Shown here: piece by piece, positions 51,089-59,119 of the stretch
Position numbering within the stretch: the first letter of the stretch is position 1
Layout: each line of letters opens with the position of its first letter
Source of the DNA: Georhizobium profundi
Lineage (GTDB): Bacteria > Pseudomonadota > Alphaproteobacteria > Rhizobiales > Rhizobiaceae
Assembly (NCBI RefSeq): GCF_003952725.1
Contig: NZ_CP032509.1
Coordinates: forward strand, 3,000,001 to 3,064,000
DNA length: 64,000 nt
Direction: 5' to 3'
Position numbers and translations under genes: made by a program
Notes under the pieces: generated by a model
What the model was told of the DNA's origin: nothing
Databases searched by the model: none
Seen by the model: the letters and a program-made list of their open reading frames with translations, nothing else

Positions 51089-51429
51089 ATCCATTCCCTT
51101 CCAGCACTTTCGACAAGGGTGCCGAAACCTGTTCAATCTGCGTTCGGGCATGCCGCCCGGGTGCCCTTCGTCGGCGACCCTGGATGGTGGGGGTCGCCTG
51201 TATCCGGCACCAACTGATGTCCTAAAGCGACATCTATAGCCTGCGGGTTGACAAAATCAGATTTGCCGACCCTCGGCAACAATCCAGCACGGTTACGAAC
51301 AGGCTAGCCGCTACGACTTTGTTGCCCGGTGAGACCGGATCGTCACACTTGCCGCGTTGGAACGGCTGCTTCGCCCCGCATGGCGCAGCAGCCGCCCGAT
51401 CGGGTCGCCTGCTCAATCGGTCCAAGCCG
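51089..51429. other. clpP-clpX intergenic region
   Basis: No gene is supported in these 341 bases. A 7-bp perfect hairpin (TTGCCGA-CCC-TCGGCAA, 51263-51279) is followed on the minus strand by ATCTGATTTTG and may terminate clpP. A good -10-like CTATAGAT lies at about 51240-51233 on the minus strand, but no matching -35 box is found, so the clpX promoter is not fixed. Confidence 0.5.
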
Positions 51430-52062
51430 TCACTTCGCGGCTTCTTGCTCCATGGCCTCGCGCGACGCGATGACCTTGTCGACGATGCCGAAATCGCGGG
51501 CTTCTTCAGACGTCATGAAGTGATCGCGGTCCAGCGTACGCTCAATCGTGTCATAATCTTGTCCGGTGTGCTGGACGTAGACCTCGTTGAGGCGGCGCTT
51601 CATCTTGATGATGTCCTGGGCGTGGCGCTCGATGTCCGATGCCTGGCCCTGGAAGCCACCCGAAGGCTGGTGCACCATGATGCGGGCATTCGGCGTTGCA
51701 AAGCGCATGTCCTTGTGGCCGGCGCACAGAAGAAGCGAGCCCATCGATGCCGCCTGGCCGACGCAGAGCGTCGAAACCGCCGGCTTGATGAACTGCATGG
51801 TGTCGTAAATCGCCATGCCGGCCGTGACGACGCCGCCCGGCGAATTGATGTAGAGCGCGATTTCCTTCTTCGGGTTTTCAGCCTCGAGGAAAAGCAACTG
51901 TGCGCAGACGAGCGTCGCCATCTGGTCCTCGACCGGACCGGTGATGAAGATGATCCGCTCTTTCAGAAGGCGCGAGAAGATGTCGTAGGAACGTTCGCCG
52001 CGGTTCGTCTGCTCGACGACCATCGGCACCAGCGCCATTGCGGTATCAACCGTTCTTGTCAT
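51430..52062 (-). CDS. clpP: ATP-dependent Clp protease proteolytic subunit ClpP
   Basis: Serine protease chamber of ClpXP/ClpAP; 210 residues from ATG 52062 ([18 protein letters not shown]), with AAGGA 8 bases upstream. The catalytic Ser is in [10 protein letters not shown], His in IMVHQPSGG, and Asp in [10 protein letters not shown]. The handle region and hydrophobic pocket ([19 protein letters not shown]) are typical. The upstream in-frame extension to 52113 lacks support. A heat-shock-like promoter lies about 65 bases upstream. Confidence 0.97.
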   Translation of the reverse strand: MTRTVDTAMALVPMVVEQTNRGERSYDIFSRLLKERIIFITGPVEDQMATLVCAQLLFLEAENPKKEIALYINSPGGVVTAGMAIYDTMQFIKPAVSTLCVGQAASMGSLLLCAGHKDMRFATPNARIMVHQPSGGFQGQASDIERHAQDIIKMKRRLNEVYVQHTGQDYDTIERTLDRDHFMTSEEARDFGIVDKVIASREAMEQEAAK

Positions 52063-52131
52063 GCAATCAGTCCTTGAAAAAACTTGCGGCTCCAAACCGG
52101 CCACGAGAATCACGTAATCCTGCCATTCCTT

Positions 52132-52161
52132 ACATAGAGTGTGGATATGCCTGTCTTCAAG
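52132..52161 (-). promoter_or_regulatory. clpP: candidate heat-shock/housekeeping promoter of clpP
   Basis: Minus strand CTTGAAG (52161-52155), a 16-base spacer, then TCTATGT (52138-52132). This fits rhizobial RpoH sites (CTTGAA-N16-18-CYTATNT). Read as sigma-70 it is TTGAAG-N18-TATGTA. Transcription near 52125 gives a leader of about 60 bases. Confidence 0.5.
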
Positions 52162-52200
52162 ACGAGACCCATGGATTGAAAGGGGCTCGACGTCTTAACC

Positions 52201-53301
52201 TTAAGGATCGGCCCTGAGCCAGGATTGCAGAGCCGCAAAATCCCGGTCGTCGACAAAGCGCGCGACTCGACGCCCCACCGCAGCGCCGAATTTATAGCCA
52301 TGCCCCGAACAGGCGGAGACGGCGACGCATCGCCCGAATTCGGCGGCGTAAAATCGCTGATCCTCGGTGAAGGTGTAGGCGCAGGTTACGGTCTCCCGCA
52401 CCCGGTACTCGTCCAAGCGCAGGAATGGGGGCGCAAAGAGGTCGCGGATCGTCTCCCCCTCGCCTTCAGCCGGCTCGCGTTGCGCATCGGCATCGTCGTG
52501 CGGTCTCTTGTGCAGCCCCGAGCCGAACTTAAGACCACCGTCGCCCGATGGCGGGATGATGTAGCCATCCGTCTTGCCGCCGACGTCGAGGATGACGGGC
52601 GCCATAGCCCAAGCCTCGGCAAATTCGGCCGGTGGATCGAGATAGACGACAGCGGTGCGATAGGTCTTCAGGTCGACGCCCAGATGCGGAAAGAGCTTCA
52701 GGATCCATGCGCCGGCCGTGACGATCACGTGGTCGGCCTCGAAACGGCGGCCATCCTCCAGCAGCACCGCCCCCGCCTCGGCATCGACGGCAATAACTTT
52801 GGCGTTTTCTTCCAGCTTGGCCCCGGCAGCGCGCAGCCAGGTGGCGAGCCCCGACGCAATGCGCCGGCAGTGCAGCGCACCGCCCTCAGGCGAGGTGAAT
52901 GCGAAGCGGATCGCCTGCGCATCAAGAAACGGATAGCGGCGCGCGGTCTCGGCGGCATCCAGCTCCTCGAACGGGTAGCCGCCATCCCCCAGGCCGTCGC
53001 GCATCTCTTCTGCCTCGTCGCCGGGCTCGCGCGAAATGCACATGAAGCCTCGGGCATCCAGATGGCTGTCGCCGAGATCTGCCCATAGCTCGTCCCAGGC
53101 CTCATAGGCCTCAGTGATCGCGCGCCCATAGCCGGACGCCTTGCCATAGGCCCGGCGGATGATGCGGTGGTGGTCACCGGACGCGGCCAGCGGATTGGGG
53201 ATTGGCCCCTGTTCGATGAGCGTCACCCGATGACCGGCCTTGACGAGGGACCAGGCCGTCGAGAGGCCCGCGATGCCGGCACCGACGATGATGATATTCA
53301 T
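52201..53301 (-). CDS. FAD-dependent oxidoreductase (DAO family, sarcosine-oxidase-like)
   Basis: A 366-residue flavoprotein from ATG 53301 (MNIIIVGAGIAGLSTAW), with GTGAGG 6 bases upstream; a GTG at 53313 is less likely. The dinucleotide motif GAGIAGLSTAWSLVKAGH is at the N-terminus, and GHGYKFGAAVGRRVARFVDD near the C-terminus is the DAO/monomeric sarcosine oxidase pattern. The covalent-flavin Cys of MSOX appears replaced in VSACSGHGYKFG, where a Cys lies close by. Substrate unknown; a secondary or N-methyl amino acid is plausible. Divergent from a P450. Confidence 0.88.
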   Translation of the reverse strand: MNIIIVGAGIAGLSTAWSLVKAGHRVTLIEQGPIPNPLAASGDHHRIIRRAYGKASGYGRAITEAYEAWDELWADLGDSHLDARGFMCISREPGDEAEEMRDGLGDGGYPFEELDAAETARRYPFLDAQAIRFAFTSPEGGALHCRRIASGLATWLRAAGAKLEENAKVIAVDAEAGAVLLEDGRRFEADHVIVTAGAWILKLFPHLGVDLKTYRTAVVYLDPPAEFAEAWAMAPVILDVGGKTDGYIIPPSGDGGLKFGSGLHKRPHDDADAQREPAEGEGETIRDLFAPPFLRLDEYRVRETVTCAYTFTEDQRFYAAEFGRCVAVSACSGHGYKFGAAVGRRVARFVDDRDFAALQSWLRADP

Positions 53302-53406
53302 TTCATGCCTCACTTCTCAGGCTCGCTGCACGGGCGGGCTTCACAAAGCGAAGCCTCGTGCTTATCGCTTGCCGGACTACGGCAAAACCCGCTGAAAGGA
53401 TATGGT

Positions 53407-54651
53407 TTGGGCGCACATGCACCTCTTCTGGCGCTCGATGGGCGGCACCTGTCGCTCGATCCGCGCGATCCGGCGTTCTTCACCAATCCCTATCCGGTCT
53501 ATGCCGCGCTGTATGCGCAGGCGCCCGCATTCTTCTGGGAAGACTACGGCTTCTGGTGCTTCGCCGGATTCGATGATGTGAACGCACTGCTGCGGGATCG
53601 GCGGTTCGGCCGCCAGATTTTGCATGTGGCAACGCGCGACGAACTTGGCCTGCCGGAGCCGGCCTCCCATCTGGGCGATTTCGACGCGGTCGAAGCGCAT
53701 TCGCTGCTGGAACTGGAGCCACCGGTCCACACCAGGCTGCGCACGCTGGTCAACCGGGCCTTTGTTTCGCGCCATGTCGACCGTCTGCGACCGGAGATCG
53801 CCGCGCTCTGCCATCAGCTGATCGACGGGTTCGAGGGCAATGGCGAAGCCGAGCTTCTGTCGGCCTATGCCGAAATCATTCCCGCCACTGTGATCGCCCG
53901 CATGCTCGGGGTTCCGGACGACCGGGTGCCCGACCTGCTCGACTGGTCGCACCGCATGGTGCGCATGTACATGTTCGGCCGCGACCGCGCCGCCGAAGAC
54001 GATGCGAATGCGGCCGCTCGGGGCTTTGCCACTTATCTGCGCGCCCTGGTGACGGAGCGGCGCAACGATCCACGCGATGATCTGATCAGCCACATGATCG
54101 CCGCCGAACAGGATGGCGGCCGATTGAGCGAGGACGAACTGATTTCGACCGCGATCCTGCTGCTCAACGCCGGGCACGAAGCGACCGTGCACCAGACCGG
54201 CAATGCGGTGAAGACGATCCTGGAGGCAGGCAGCGATTCGGCGGTTCTCTTTGCCGACGAGCGATCCACGGCCGCGACCGTCGAGGAAGCCCTGCGTTTC
54301 GATGCGCCGCTCCACATGTTCACGCGTTACGCGTTGCAGGATGTGGTGCTCGAGGACGGCATTGCGCTGAAGAAGGGCGACAGGATCGGGCTGATGCTGG
54401 GTGCGGCCAACCGCGACCCGCGACGCTTCGAAAACGCCGACCTGTTCGACACCGCTCGCAGCGACGGCGCGAACGTCTCCTTCGGCGCCGGCATCCATTT
54501 CTGCATCGGAGCGCCACTCGCGCGGCTGGAAATGCAGGTTTCACTGCCGATTCTCTTTGAACGGCTGCCGGGTCTTTCGCTCGCAGAGCCGCCGCGCTAC
54601 CGCGACAGCTATCACTTCCACGGGCTGGAGCGCCTCGCCTGCCGCTGGTGA
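53407..54651 (+). CDS. cytochrome P450
   Basis: A soluble bacterial P450 of 414 residues. I place the start at TTG 53407 because AAAGGA ends 6 bases upstream and this gives a normal length; the open frame further upstream overlaps the divergent flavoprotein gene. The I-helix LLNAGHEATVHQTGN, the ExxR motif EEALRFDAP and the heme-thiolate loop FGAGIHFCIGAPLARLE are all intact, so it should be active. No ferredoxin or reductase gene is adjacent. Substrate cannot be inferred. Confidence 0.9.
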   Translation: MGAHAPLLALDGRHLSLDPRDPAFFTNPYPVYAALYAQAPAFFWEDYGFWCFAGFDDVNALLRDRRFGRQILHVATRDELGLPEPASHLGDFDAVEAHSLLELEPPVHTRLRTLVNRAFVSRHVDRLRPEIAALCHQLIDGFEGNGEAELLSAYAEIIPATVIARMLGVPDDRVPDLLDWSHRMVRMYMFGRDRAAEDDANAAARGFATYLRALVTERRNDPRDDLISHMIAAEQDGGRLSEDELISTAILLLNAGHEATVHQTGNAVKTILEAGSDSAVLFADERSTAATVEEALRFDAPLHMFTRYALQDVVLEDGIALKKGDRIGLMLGAANRDPRRFENADLFDTARSDGANVSFGAGIHFCIGAPLARLEMQVSLPILFERLPGLSLAEPPRYRDSYHFHGLERLACRW

Positions 54652-54660
54652 CAGACGCCG

Positions 54661-55008
54661 TCAGATGGAGATGACGTAATCCTTGCGGGTCGTTTCCACG
54701 ACTTCCCAGGTGCCGCGAAAACCGGGGCGGATGATGCCGGCGTCGCCCGGACCGTATCGGACCGGCTCACCACCCTCCTCCGTCACGATCGAGAGGCCGG
54801 AGATGACGCGGAAGTACTCCCACTCCTCGTAGGAGATGACCCATTTGCCCGGCGTCGCTTCCCAGACGCCGGCATAGAGGCCCCTGCCATTGTCCTCGAT
54901 GTTCCAGGTGGTGAAGCGCGGGTCACCGGAAATGATGCGCTCCGGCGGAGGCGCGCCGGCCTCCGCTTCGGCGTTAGCGATTTCGACCCGCAGCGCCATG
55001 ACCATCAT
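54661..55008 (-). CDS. cupin-fold protein (EutQ/DUF861-like)
   Basis: A small single-domain cupin of 115 residues. ATG 55008 overlaps the metY stop (ATGA); ATG 55005 and 54999 are alternatives. The beta-barrel segments VWEATPGKWVISYEEWEYFR, GLSIVTEEG and GDAGIIRPGFRGTWEVVE resemble the cupin_3 family seen in ureidoglycine aminohydrolases and EutQ. The classical His metal ligands are mostly absent, so a binding or sensing role is as likely as catalysis. It appears translated together with metY. Confidence 0.85.
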   Translation of the reverse strand: MMVMALRVEIANAEAEAGAPPPERIISGDPRFTTWNIEDNGRGLYAGVWEATPGKWVISYEEWEYFRVISGLSIVTEEGGEPVRYGPGDAGIIRPGFRGTWEVVETTRKDYVISI

Positions 55009-56288
55009 GCCTTGTCCAGCGCCTGGGAAAGATCGCCGATGATGTCGGCGACATCCTCGATGCCGATCGACAGGCGCACGACGTCGGGACCAGCGCCGGC
55101 GGCGATCTGCTGCTCTTCGGTCAGCTGGCGGTGTGTCGTGGAAGCCGGATGGATGACGAGCGAGCGCGTGTCGCCGATATTGGCAAGGTGCGAGAACATC
55201 TCCAGCGCCTCGACGAAGCGGATGCCGGCCTCGTAGCCATCTTTCAAGCCGAAGGTGAAAACGGCGCCCGCACCCTTCGGCGCGTATTTCTTCTGAAGCG
55301 CATTGTTCGGATCGTCCGGCAGGCCGGCATAGTTCACCCACGACACCTTATCGTGCGCCTTCAGCCAGCGGGCGACTTCGAGCGCATTGTCGCAATGGCG
55401 CTGCATGCGCAGCGGCAGCGTCTCGACGCCCATGAGCAGCAGGAACGCGTTCATCGGCGAAATCGCCGGGCCGAAATCGCGCAGGCCGAGTACGCGCGCG
55501 GCGATGGCAAAGGCGAAATTGCCGAAGGTTTCGTGCAGCACGATGCCGTTATATTCCGGCCGTGGCTCCGACAGCATCGGGTATTTGCCCGATGCGGACC
55601 AGTCGAAGGTGCCCCCGTCGACGATGATGCCGCCCATGGAATTGCCGTGGCCGCCGATGAATTTCGTCAGCGAATGGACGACGATGTCGGCGCCATGCTC
55701 CAGCGGACGGATCAGGTAGGGCGAGGCCATCGTGTTGTCGACGATGAGCGGCAGGCCATGCCTGTGGGCGAGATCGGCGATCGCCTGAATGTCGGTGAAG
55801 GTTCCGCCCGGATTGGCGAGACTTTCGATGAAGATCGCCTTGGTGCGCTCATCGATCTGGCTCTCGAATGAGGAGAGATCAGCCGGATCGGCCCAGCGTA
55901 CCTGCCAGTCGAAATTCTTGAAGGCGTGGCCGAACTGGTTGATCGAGCCGCCGTAAAGTCTTCTGGCCGCAAGGAAATTGTCGCCGGGACGCATGATGTT
56001 GTGGAAGACCAGCAACTGCGCACCGTGGCCGGACGCCGTCGCCAGGGCCGCCGTGCCGCCTTCGAGCGCTGCGATGCGCTCCTCGAGCACCGCCTGCGTC
56101 GGGTTCATGATGCGGGTATAGATGTTGCCGAAGGCCTGGAGGCCGAAGAGCGATGCTGCGTGATCGGCATCGTTGAAGACGAAGCTCGTGGTCTGGTAGA
56201 TCGGCGTCGCCCGCGCCCCGGTCGTCGGATCTGGCTGCGCGCCCGCATGGATCGCAAGCGTGGCAAATCCCGGTTCGTTCTTCGACAT
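55005..56288 (-). CDS. metY: O-acetylhomoserine aminocarboxypropyltransferase (sulfhydrylase)
   Basis: PLP enzyme that makes homocysteine from O-acetylhomoserine and sulfide, or cysteine from the serine analogue. From ATG 56288 (MSKNEPGFATLAIHAGA) it has 427 residues; GGAGGAAAG lies upstream. PLP-binding features are NPTQAVLEERIAALEGG, the Schiff-base Lys in SLTKFIGGHGNSMGG, and the C-terminal VRLSIGIEDVADIIGDL. The length with the insert typical of MetY, not MetZ, supports the acetylhomoserine form. The 66-base leader shows alternative hairpins. Confidence 0.93.
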   Translation of the reverse strand: MSKNEPGFATLAIHAGAQPDPTTGARATPIYQTTSFVFNDADHAASLFGLQAFGNIYTRIMNPTQAVLEERIAALEGGTAALATASGHGAQLLVFHNIMRPGDNFLAARRLYGGSINQFGHAFKNFDWQVRWADPADLSSFESQIDERTKAIFIESLANPGGTFTDIQAIADLAHRHGLPLIVDNTMASPYLIRPLEHGADIVVHSLTKFIGGHGNSMGGIIVDGGTFDWSASGKYPMLSEPRPEYNGIVLHETFGNFAFAIAARVLGLRDFGPAISPMNAFLLLMGVETLPLRMQRHCDNALEVARWLKAHDKVSWVNYAGLPDDPNNALQKKYAPKGAGAVFTFGLKDGYEAGIRFVEALEMFSHLANIGDTRSLVIHPASTTHRQLTEEQQIAAGAGPDVVRLSIGIEDVADIIGDLSQALDKA

Positions 56289-56354
56289 GAGCTTTCTCCT
56301 CCACTGTGTCTCGGCTTGAAAGGCCAAGCGCCCCCAAGCCGGTAGCGTCAAATC
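56289..56354 (-). promoter_or_regulatory. metY leader with mutually exclusive hairpins (possible RNA switch)
   Basis: On the minus strand CGGCTTG (56341-56335) can pair with CAAGCCG (56318-56312). The inner GCTTG (56329-56325) can pair with the same CAAGC instead. Only one pairing can form at a time. ATTTG and ACCGGCTTG occur in the order seen in SAM-II riboswitches of alphaproteobacterial met genes, but the conserved GCCACG and GCTAAA elements are missing. So it is not a recognised SAM-II element. Confidence 0.35.
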
Positions 56355-57326
56355 CTAATCATCCGAATCATCGTTTTGAGCAACGATCCCGAAACTCTGG
56401 TAGCCCGAGCGCATCATCGGCTTGCGCGATGAAATCCGGCGGCTGTTGACGCCGCTCCAGCCGATCTCGCCGGACAACCGTGCATATTCGATCTTCGGGC
56501 ACCGGTTCATCACCACCTTGATCCCAGCCTTCTCAAGCCGCTCGGCCGATGCATCATCGCGCACCGTCAACTGCATCCAGACCACCTTCGGCAGCACCGG
56601 CATGGCCAAGATCTCGTCCGTCACGCCCGGAACCGCATCCGATGCCCGGAAAATATCGACCATATCCACGGGCTGCGGAAGGTCGGCGAGCGTTGCGGAA
56701 GCCGGGCGTCCGAGAATTTCCTTCCCCGCCTGGCCTGGATTGACGGGAAAAACGGTATACCCCTTGTCGATCATGTATTTGGCGACGAAGTAGCTCGGCC
56801 GAACAGCGTTGGCCGAGGCGCCGACGATGGCGATCGATTTGACCGACCGCAGCGCATCGGCAATGTAGGCGTCGTCATAGCGGTCGTGGTCGACGAGCGG
56901 CAGCTTCAGATTTCCGGCATCGTCCATTGCGAAAAACGGATTGTGGGCGACCTCCCAGAGATGGCCCTCGGTATCTGCGAAGTAGCCCGAATAACCGCCC
57001 CAAAAGACCTTTTCGGGCTGTTTAACCAGCCTGCCACCGCACTCGATCGCCCGCGCGACGATTGCATCCACCTCTTCGGTGGAGCGGGCATTGTAGGCGA
57101 GCGTGATCCCTGAAAAGCCGTCACCCGTCGCGGAGACCCCGGCATCCTGCGCGAGCTCTTCGCGCGAGAAGAGCGACAGGACGATGTTTCCCAACTGGAT
57201 GAAGGTGACACTCGGCTGCGACGGTGCCGCGCGGCGCCAGCCGAGTGCTTCGTAGAACGCGGTGGCGCGCTTCAGATCCTGCACGCCGAGCGTGATGAGC
57301 GAGATACGCGGTTCCGGTAAAATCAT
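56355..57326 (-). CDS. fusion of VOC/glyoxalase domain and CoA-binding (Rossmann) domain
   Basis: A 323-residue protein from ATG 57326, with GGAGG 8 bases upstream. Residues 1 to about 143 form a VOC (glyoxalase/dioxygenase-like) domain (ISLITLGVQDLKRATAFYEA ... GHLWEVAHNP). Residues about 147-290 form a CoA_binding domain (SVKSIAIVGASANAVRPSYF and VFPVNPGQAGKEILGRP). Each half is normally a complete protein. The join occurs at PLVDHDRYDDAY, where stand-alone CoA-binding proteins would start. No stop or frameshift intervenes. Function unknown; upstream of metY on the same strand. Confidence 0.88.
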   Translation of the reverse strand: MILPEPRISLITLGVQDLKRATAFYEALGWRRAAPSQPSVTFIQLGNIVLSLFSREELAQDAGVSATGDGFSGITLAYNARSTEEVDAIVARAIECGGRLVKQPEKVFWGGYSGYFADTEGHLWEVAHNPFFAMDDAGNLKLPLVDHDRYDDAYIADALRSVKSIAIVGASANAVRPSYFVAKYMIDKGYTVFPVNPGQAGKEILGRPASATLADLPQPVDMVDIFRASDAVPGVTDEILAMPVLPKVVWMQLTVRDDASAERLEKAGIKVVMNRCPKIEYARLSGEIGWSGVNSRRISSRKPMMRSGYQSFGIVAQNDDSDD

Positions 57327-57442
57327 TCTGATGTCCTCCGCCCCTCACCCCGACGCCGACCAACTGATCGCGCATCAACGGCGCCGGCTCCGCGAGGTCT
57401 ATCGAAACTGGCGGGCAAGGTCGAGGTTCACACAGACAATCG

Positions 57443-57498
57443 AAGGTGGGTTCAGTCGTCTGCACCCGGAAAGGTGGGTTCAGTCGTCTGCACCCGGA
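57443..57498. repeat. 28-bp perfect tandem duplication over a gene 3' end
   Basis: Two identical 28-base units (57443-57470 and 57471-57498) lie head to tail. The right unit contains the last codons and stop of the GntR gene, and the left unit is a copy of it beyond the stop. The coding sequence is not changed. Likely a recent local duplication. Confidence 0.9.
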
Positions 57499-58208
57499 AA
57501 GAACGACTGTTCTTCAAGCAGCTTCAGGGTCAGCTGATACTGCGACACCAGCCTTTCCGTGGCCGTCGCGGCGTCGCCATCCAGCGTCGCTTCCATGATC
57601 AGCCTGTGTTCCTCGTTCGAATCCCGCCGAGGATAGGTGGTCGTCATAGAGATGTAGCGGTAGCGCTCCACCTGATCCATCAGCTCGCCGCAGAACTTCA
57701 GAAGCCAGGACGACCCGCAGTTGGAAATCAAGGCTTCGTGGAAGACGCGGTGCCGTGCTTCCCACTCGTGGTTCTCGGCCTGTCCATCTTCTCGAGGAGC
57801 CTTGAAGGGTGTGCGCGACAGGCGGTGGAAGGCGACCACGATGCGCTCTTCCCACGCGTCCGTGCGGTTGGCGATCGACTCCTCCAGCGCGCGCGACTCA
57901 AGCCAACAGCGCGTCGTCACCAGTTCGCGGAAGTGGCTGAGGGAGAGCGGCGGCACGAAGAAGCCCCGCTGCTCTTCGCGATCGACGAGGCGTTCGCTGG
58001 AGAGCCGGTTCAGGGCTTCGCGCACCGGGTTGGCGCCGACCTGATAGTGCTCGGCCAAAGCCTCGATCAGCAGCTTTTGCTTCGGCTTCAGGCGGCCTTG
58101 AAGAATGTCACGGCGCAATTCCCGATAGACGAGGGTCGCGGCCGTGGTCTTTTCCCGCCGCGCCTCGCCAGCGGACGATTTCGAATCGAATGCCTCGATG
58201 ATTGTCAT
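57480..58208 (-). CDS. GntR/FCD-family transcriptional regulator
   Basis: A 242-residue regulator. The winged-helix region (IEALAEHYQVGANPVREAL) is near residues 48-66 and an FCD-type effector domain follows (about 85-225). It is the last gene of the leftward ABC transporter group, 36 bases after the permease stop. The likely role is to control the transporter and the divergent FAH/RraA genes in response to their substrate. Its C-terminal codons lie in a tandem repeat. Confidence 0.9.
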   Translation of the reverse strand: MTIIEAFDSKSSAGEARREKTTAATLVYRELRRDILQGRLKPKQKLLIEALAEHYQVGANPVREALNRLSSERLVDREEQRGFFVPPLSLSHFRELVTTRCWLESRALEESIANRTDAWEERIVVAFHRLSRTPFKAPREDGQAENHEWEARHRVFHEALISNCGSSWLLKFCGELMDQVERYRYISMTTTYPRRDSNEEHRLIMEATLDGDAATATERLVSQYQLTLKLLEEQSFFPGADD

Positions 58209-58243
58209 GGATTCCGATGCCGATGGCGCTCATTGCGCCATCC

Positions 58244-59119
58244 CTATTTGTTGATGCCCGAGACGGTGGAGCTATGCCAAAACACCAAACGGCGCTCAAG
58301 CCAGACCACGGACCAGAATAGCGTGAAGCCGAGCAGGCTGAGATAGAGGATCAGCGAAAAGACGCGCGGCGTATTGAGCTGCGATGCAGCGACCCGGATC
58401 AATTCGCCGAAGCCGTTTCCGCCTCCCAAAAACTCCGCGGTGATCGCGCCGGCCATGACGCCTACCGCGGCGATCTTCAGACCCGTGAAGATATGCGGCA
58501 GGCCCGTCGGCAGCTTCATCTTGAACAAGGTCTGCCAGCGGGTCGCGCCCATGGTGCGAAAGAGCATACGGGCATTGTCATCGGCCGCGTGCAGGCCGGC
58601 CGCGACGGCCACGACGATCGGAAACGTCGCGATGAAGGCCGCGAGCGCTACCTTGGAGGCTATGCCGAAGCCGAGCCATGCCAGGAACAGCGGCGCGAAA
58701 GCGACCTTCGGCATCGTGTCGATCGCGACGAGATAAGGCAGCACAGCCCGTTCGCCGAAGGAGGTTTCGCCAACGAGAATGCCGAGCGAGAAGCCGAAAA
58801 TCAGCGCGTAGACAAAGCCCATCAGCACCGCCTTCGTCGTCATCCAGAAGGCTTGCAGCATGTAGCCGCCGCTGGCGAGGTTCTTGCCGACGAACACGAT
58901 GTCCTTCGCCGTCTCCCACGGCGTCGGCAGAATGATGCGCGAGACGATGCCGAAGGAGGTGAGCCCCTGCCAGACGGCGATGAACACGACCAGGATGCCG
59001 ATCATCGCGATCGGGCGCGGAATGCGGTCGATGAAGGCGACCTCTTCCTCCCAGACAGTTTCCGGGAAGACCGTCTCGCCGTCGGCGTGAATGGGAATAT
59101 CCGTCGATACCGAGCTCAT
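58244..59119 (-). CDS. ABC transporter permease (SsuC/NMT1-type)
   Basis: A 291-residue permease of the nitrate/sulfonate/taurine type. About six hydrophobic helices are visible, with PIAMIGILVVFIAVWQGL near the N-terminus and the EAA-like segment LPTGLPHIFTGLKIAAVG near the middle. The start overlaps the ATPase stop by 4 bases. Its partners are an NMT1-like binding protein and an ATPase upstream. Substrate unknown. Confidence 0.93.
   Translation of the reverse strand: MSSVSTDIPIHADGETVFPETVWEEEVAFIDRIPRPIAMIGILVVFIAVWQGLTSFGIVSRIILPTPWETAKDIVFVGKNLASGGYMLQAFWMTTKAVLMGFVYALIFGFSLGILVGETSFGERAVLPYLVAIDTMPKVAFAPLFLAWLGFGIASKVALAAFIATFPIVVAVAAGLHAADDNARMLFRTMGATRWQTLFKMKLPTGLPHIFTGLKIAAVGVMAGAITAEFLGGGNGFGELIRVAASQLNTPRVFSLILYLSLLGFTLFWSVVWLERRLVFWHSSTVSGINK

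Noticed and set aside
52190..52205. CtrA-like site TTAACCTTAA
   Set aside because: The two TTAA halves are 2 bases apart, not 7, and the site lies at the end of a gene.
56289..56354. SAM-II riboswitch upstream of metY
   Set aside because: ATTTG and CCGGCTTG are there, but the conserved GCCACG and GCTAAA parts and the pseudoknot partner are missing.
57329..57537. Short plus-strand frame (MSSAPHPDADQL...) between the VOC/CoA fusion and the GntR gene
   Set aside because: About 69 codons that run through the tandem repeat into the GntR gene in antisense; no family match and no ribosome site I trust.
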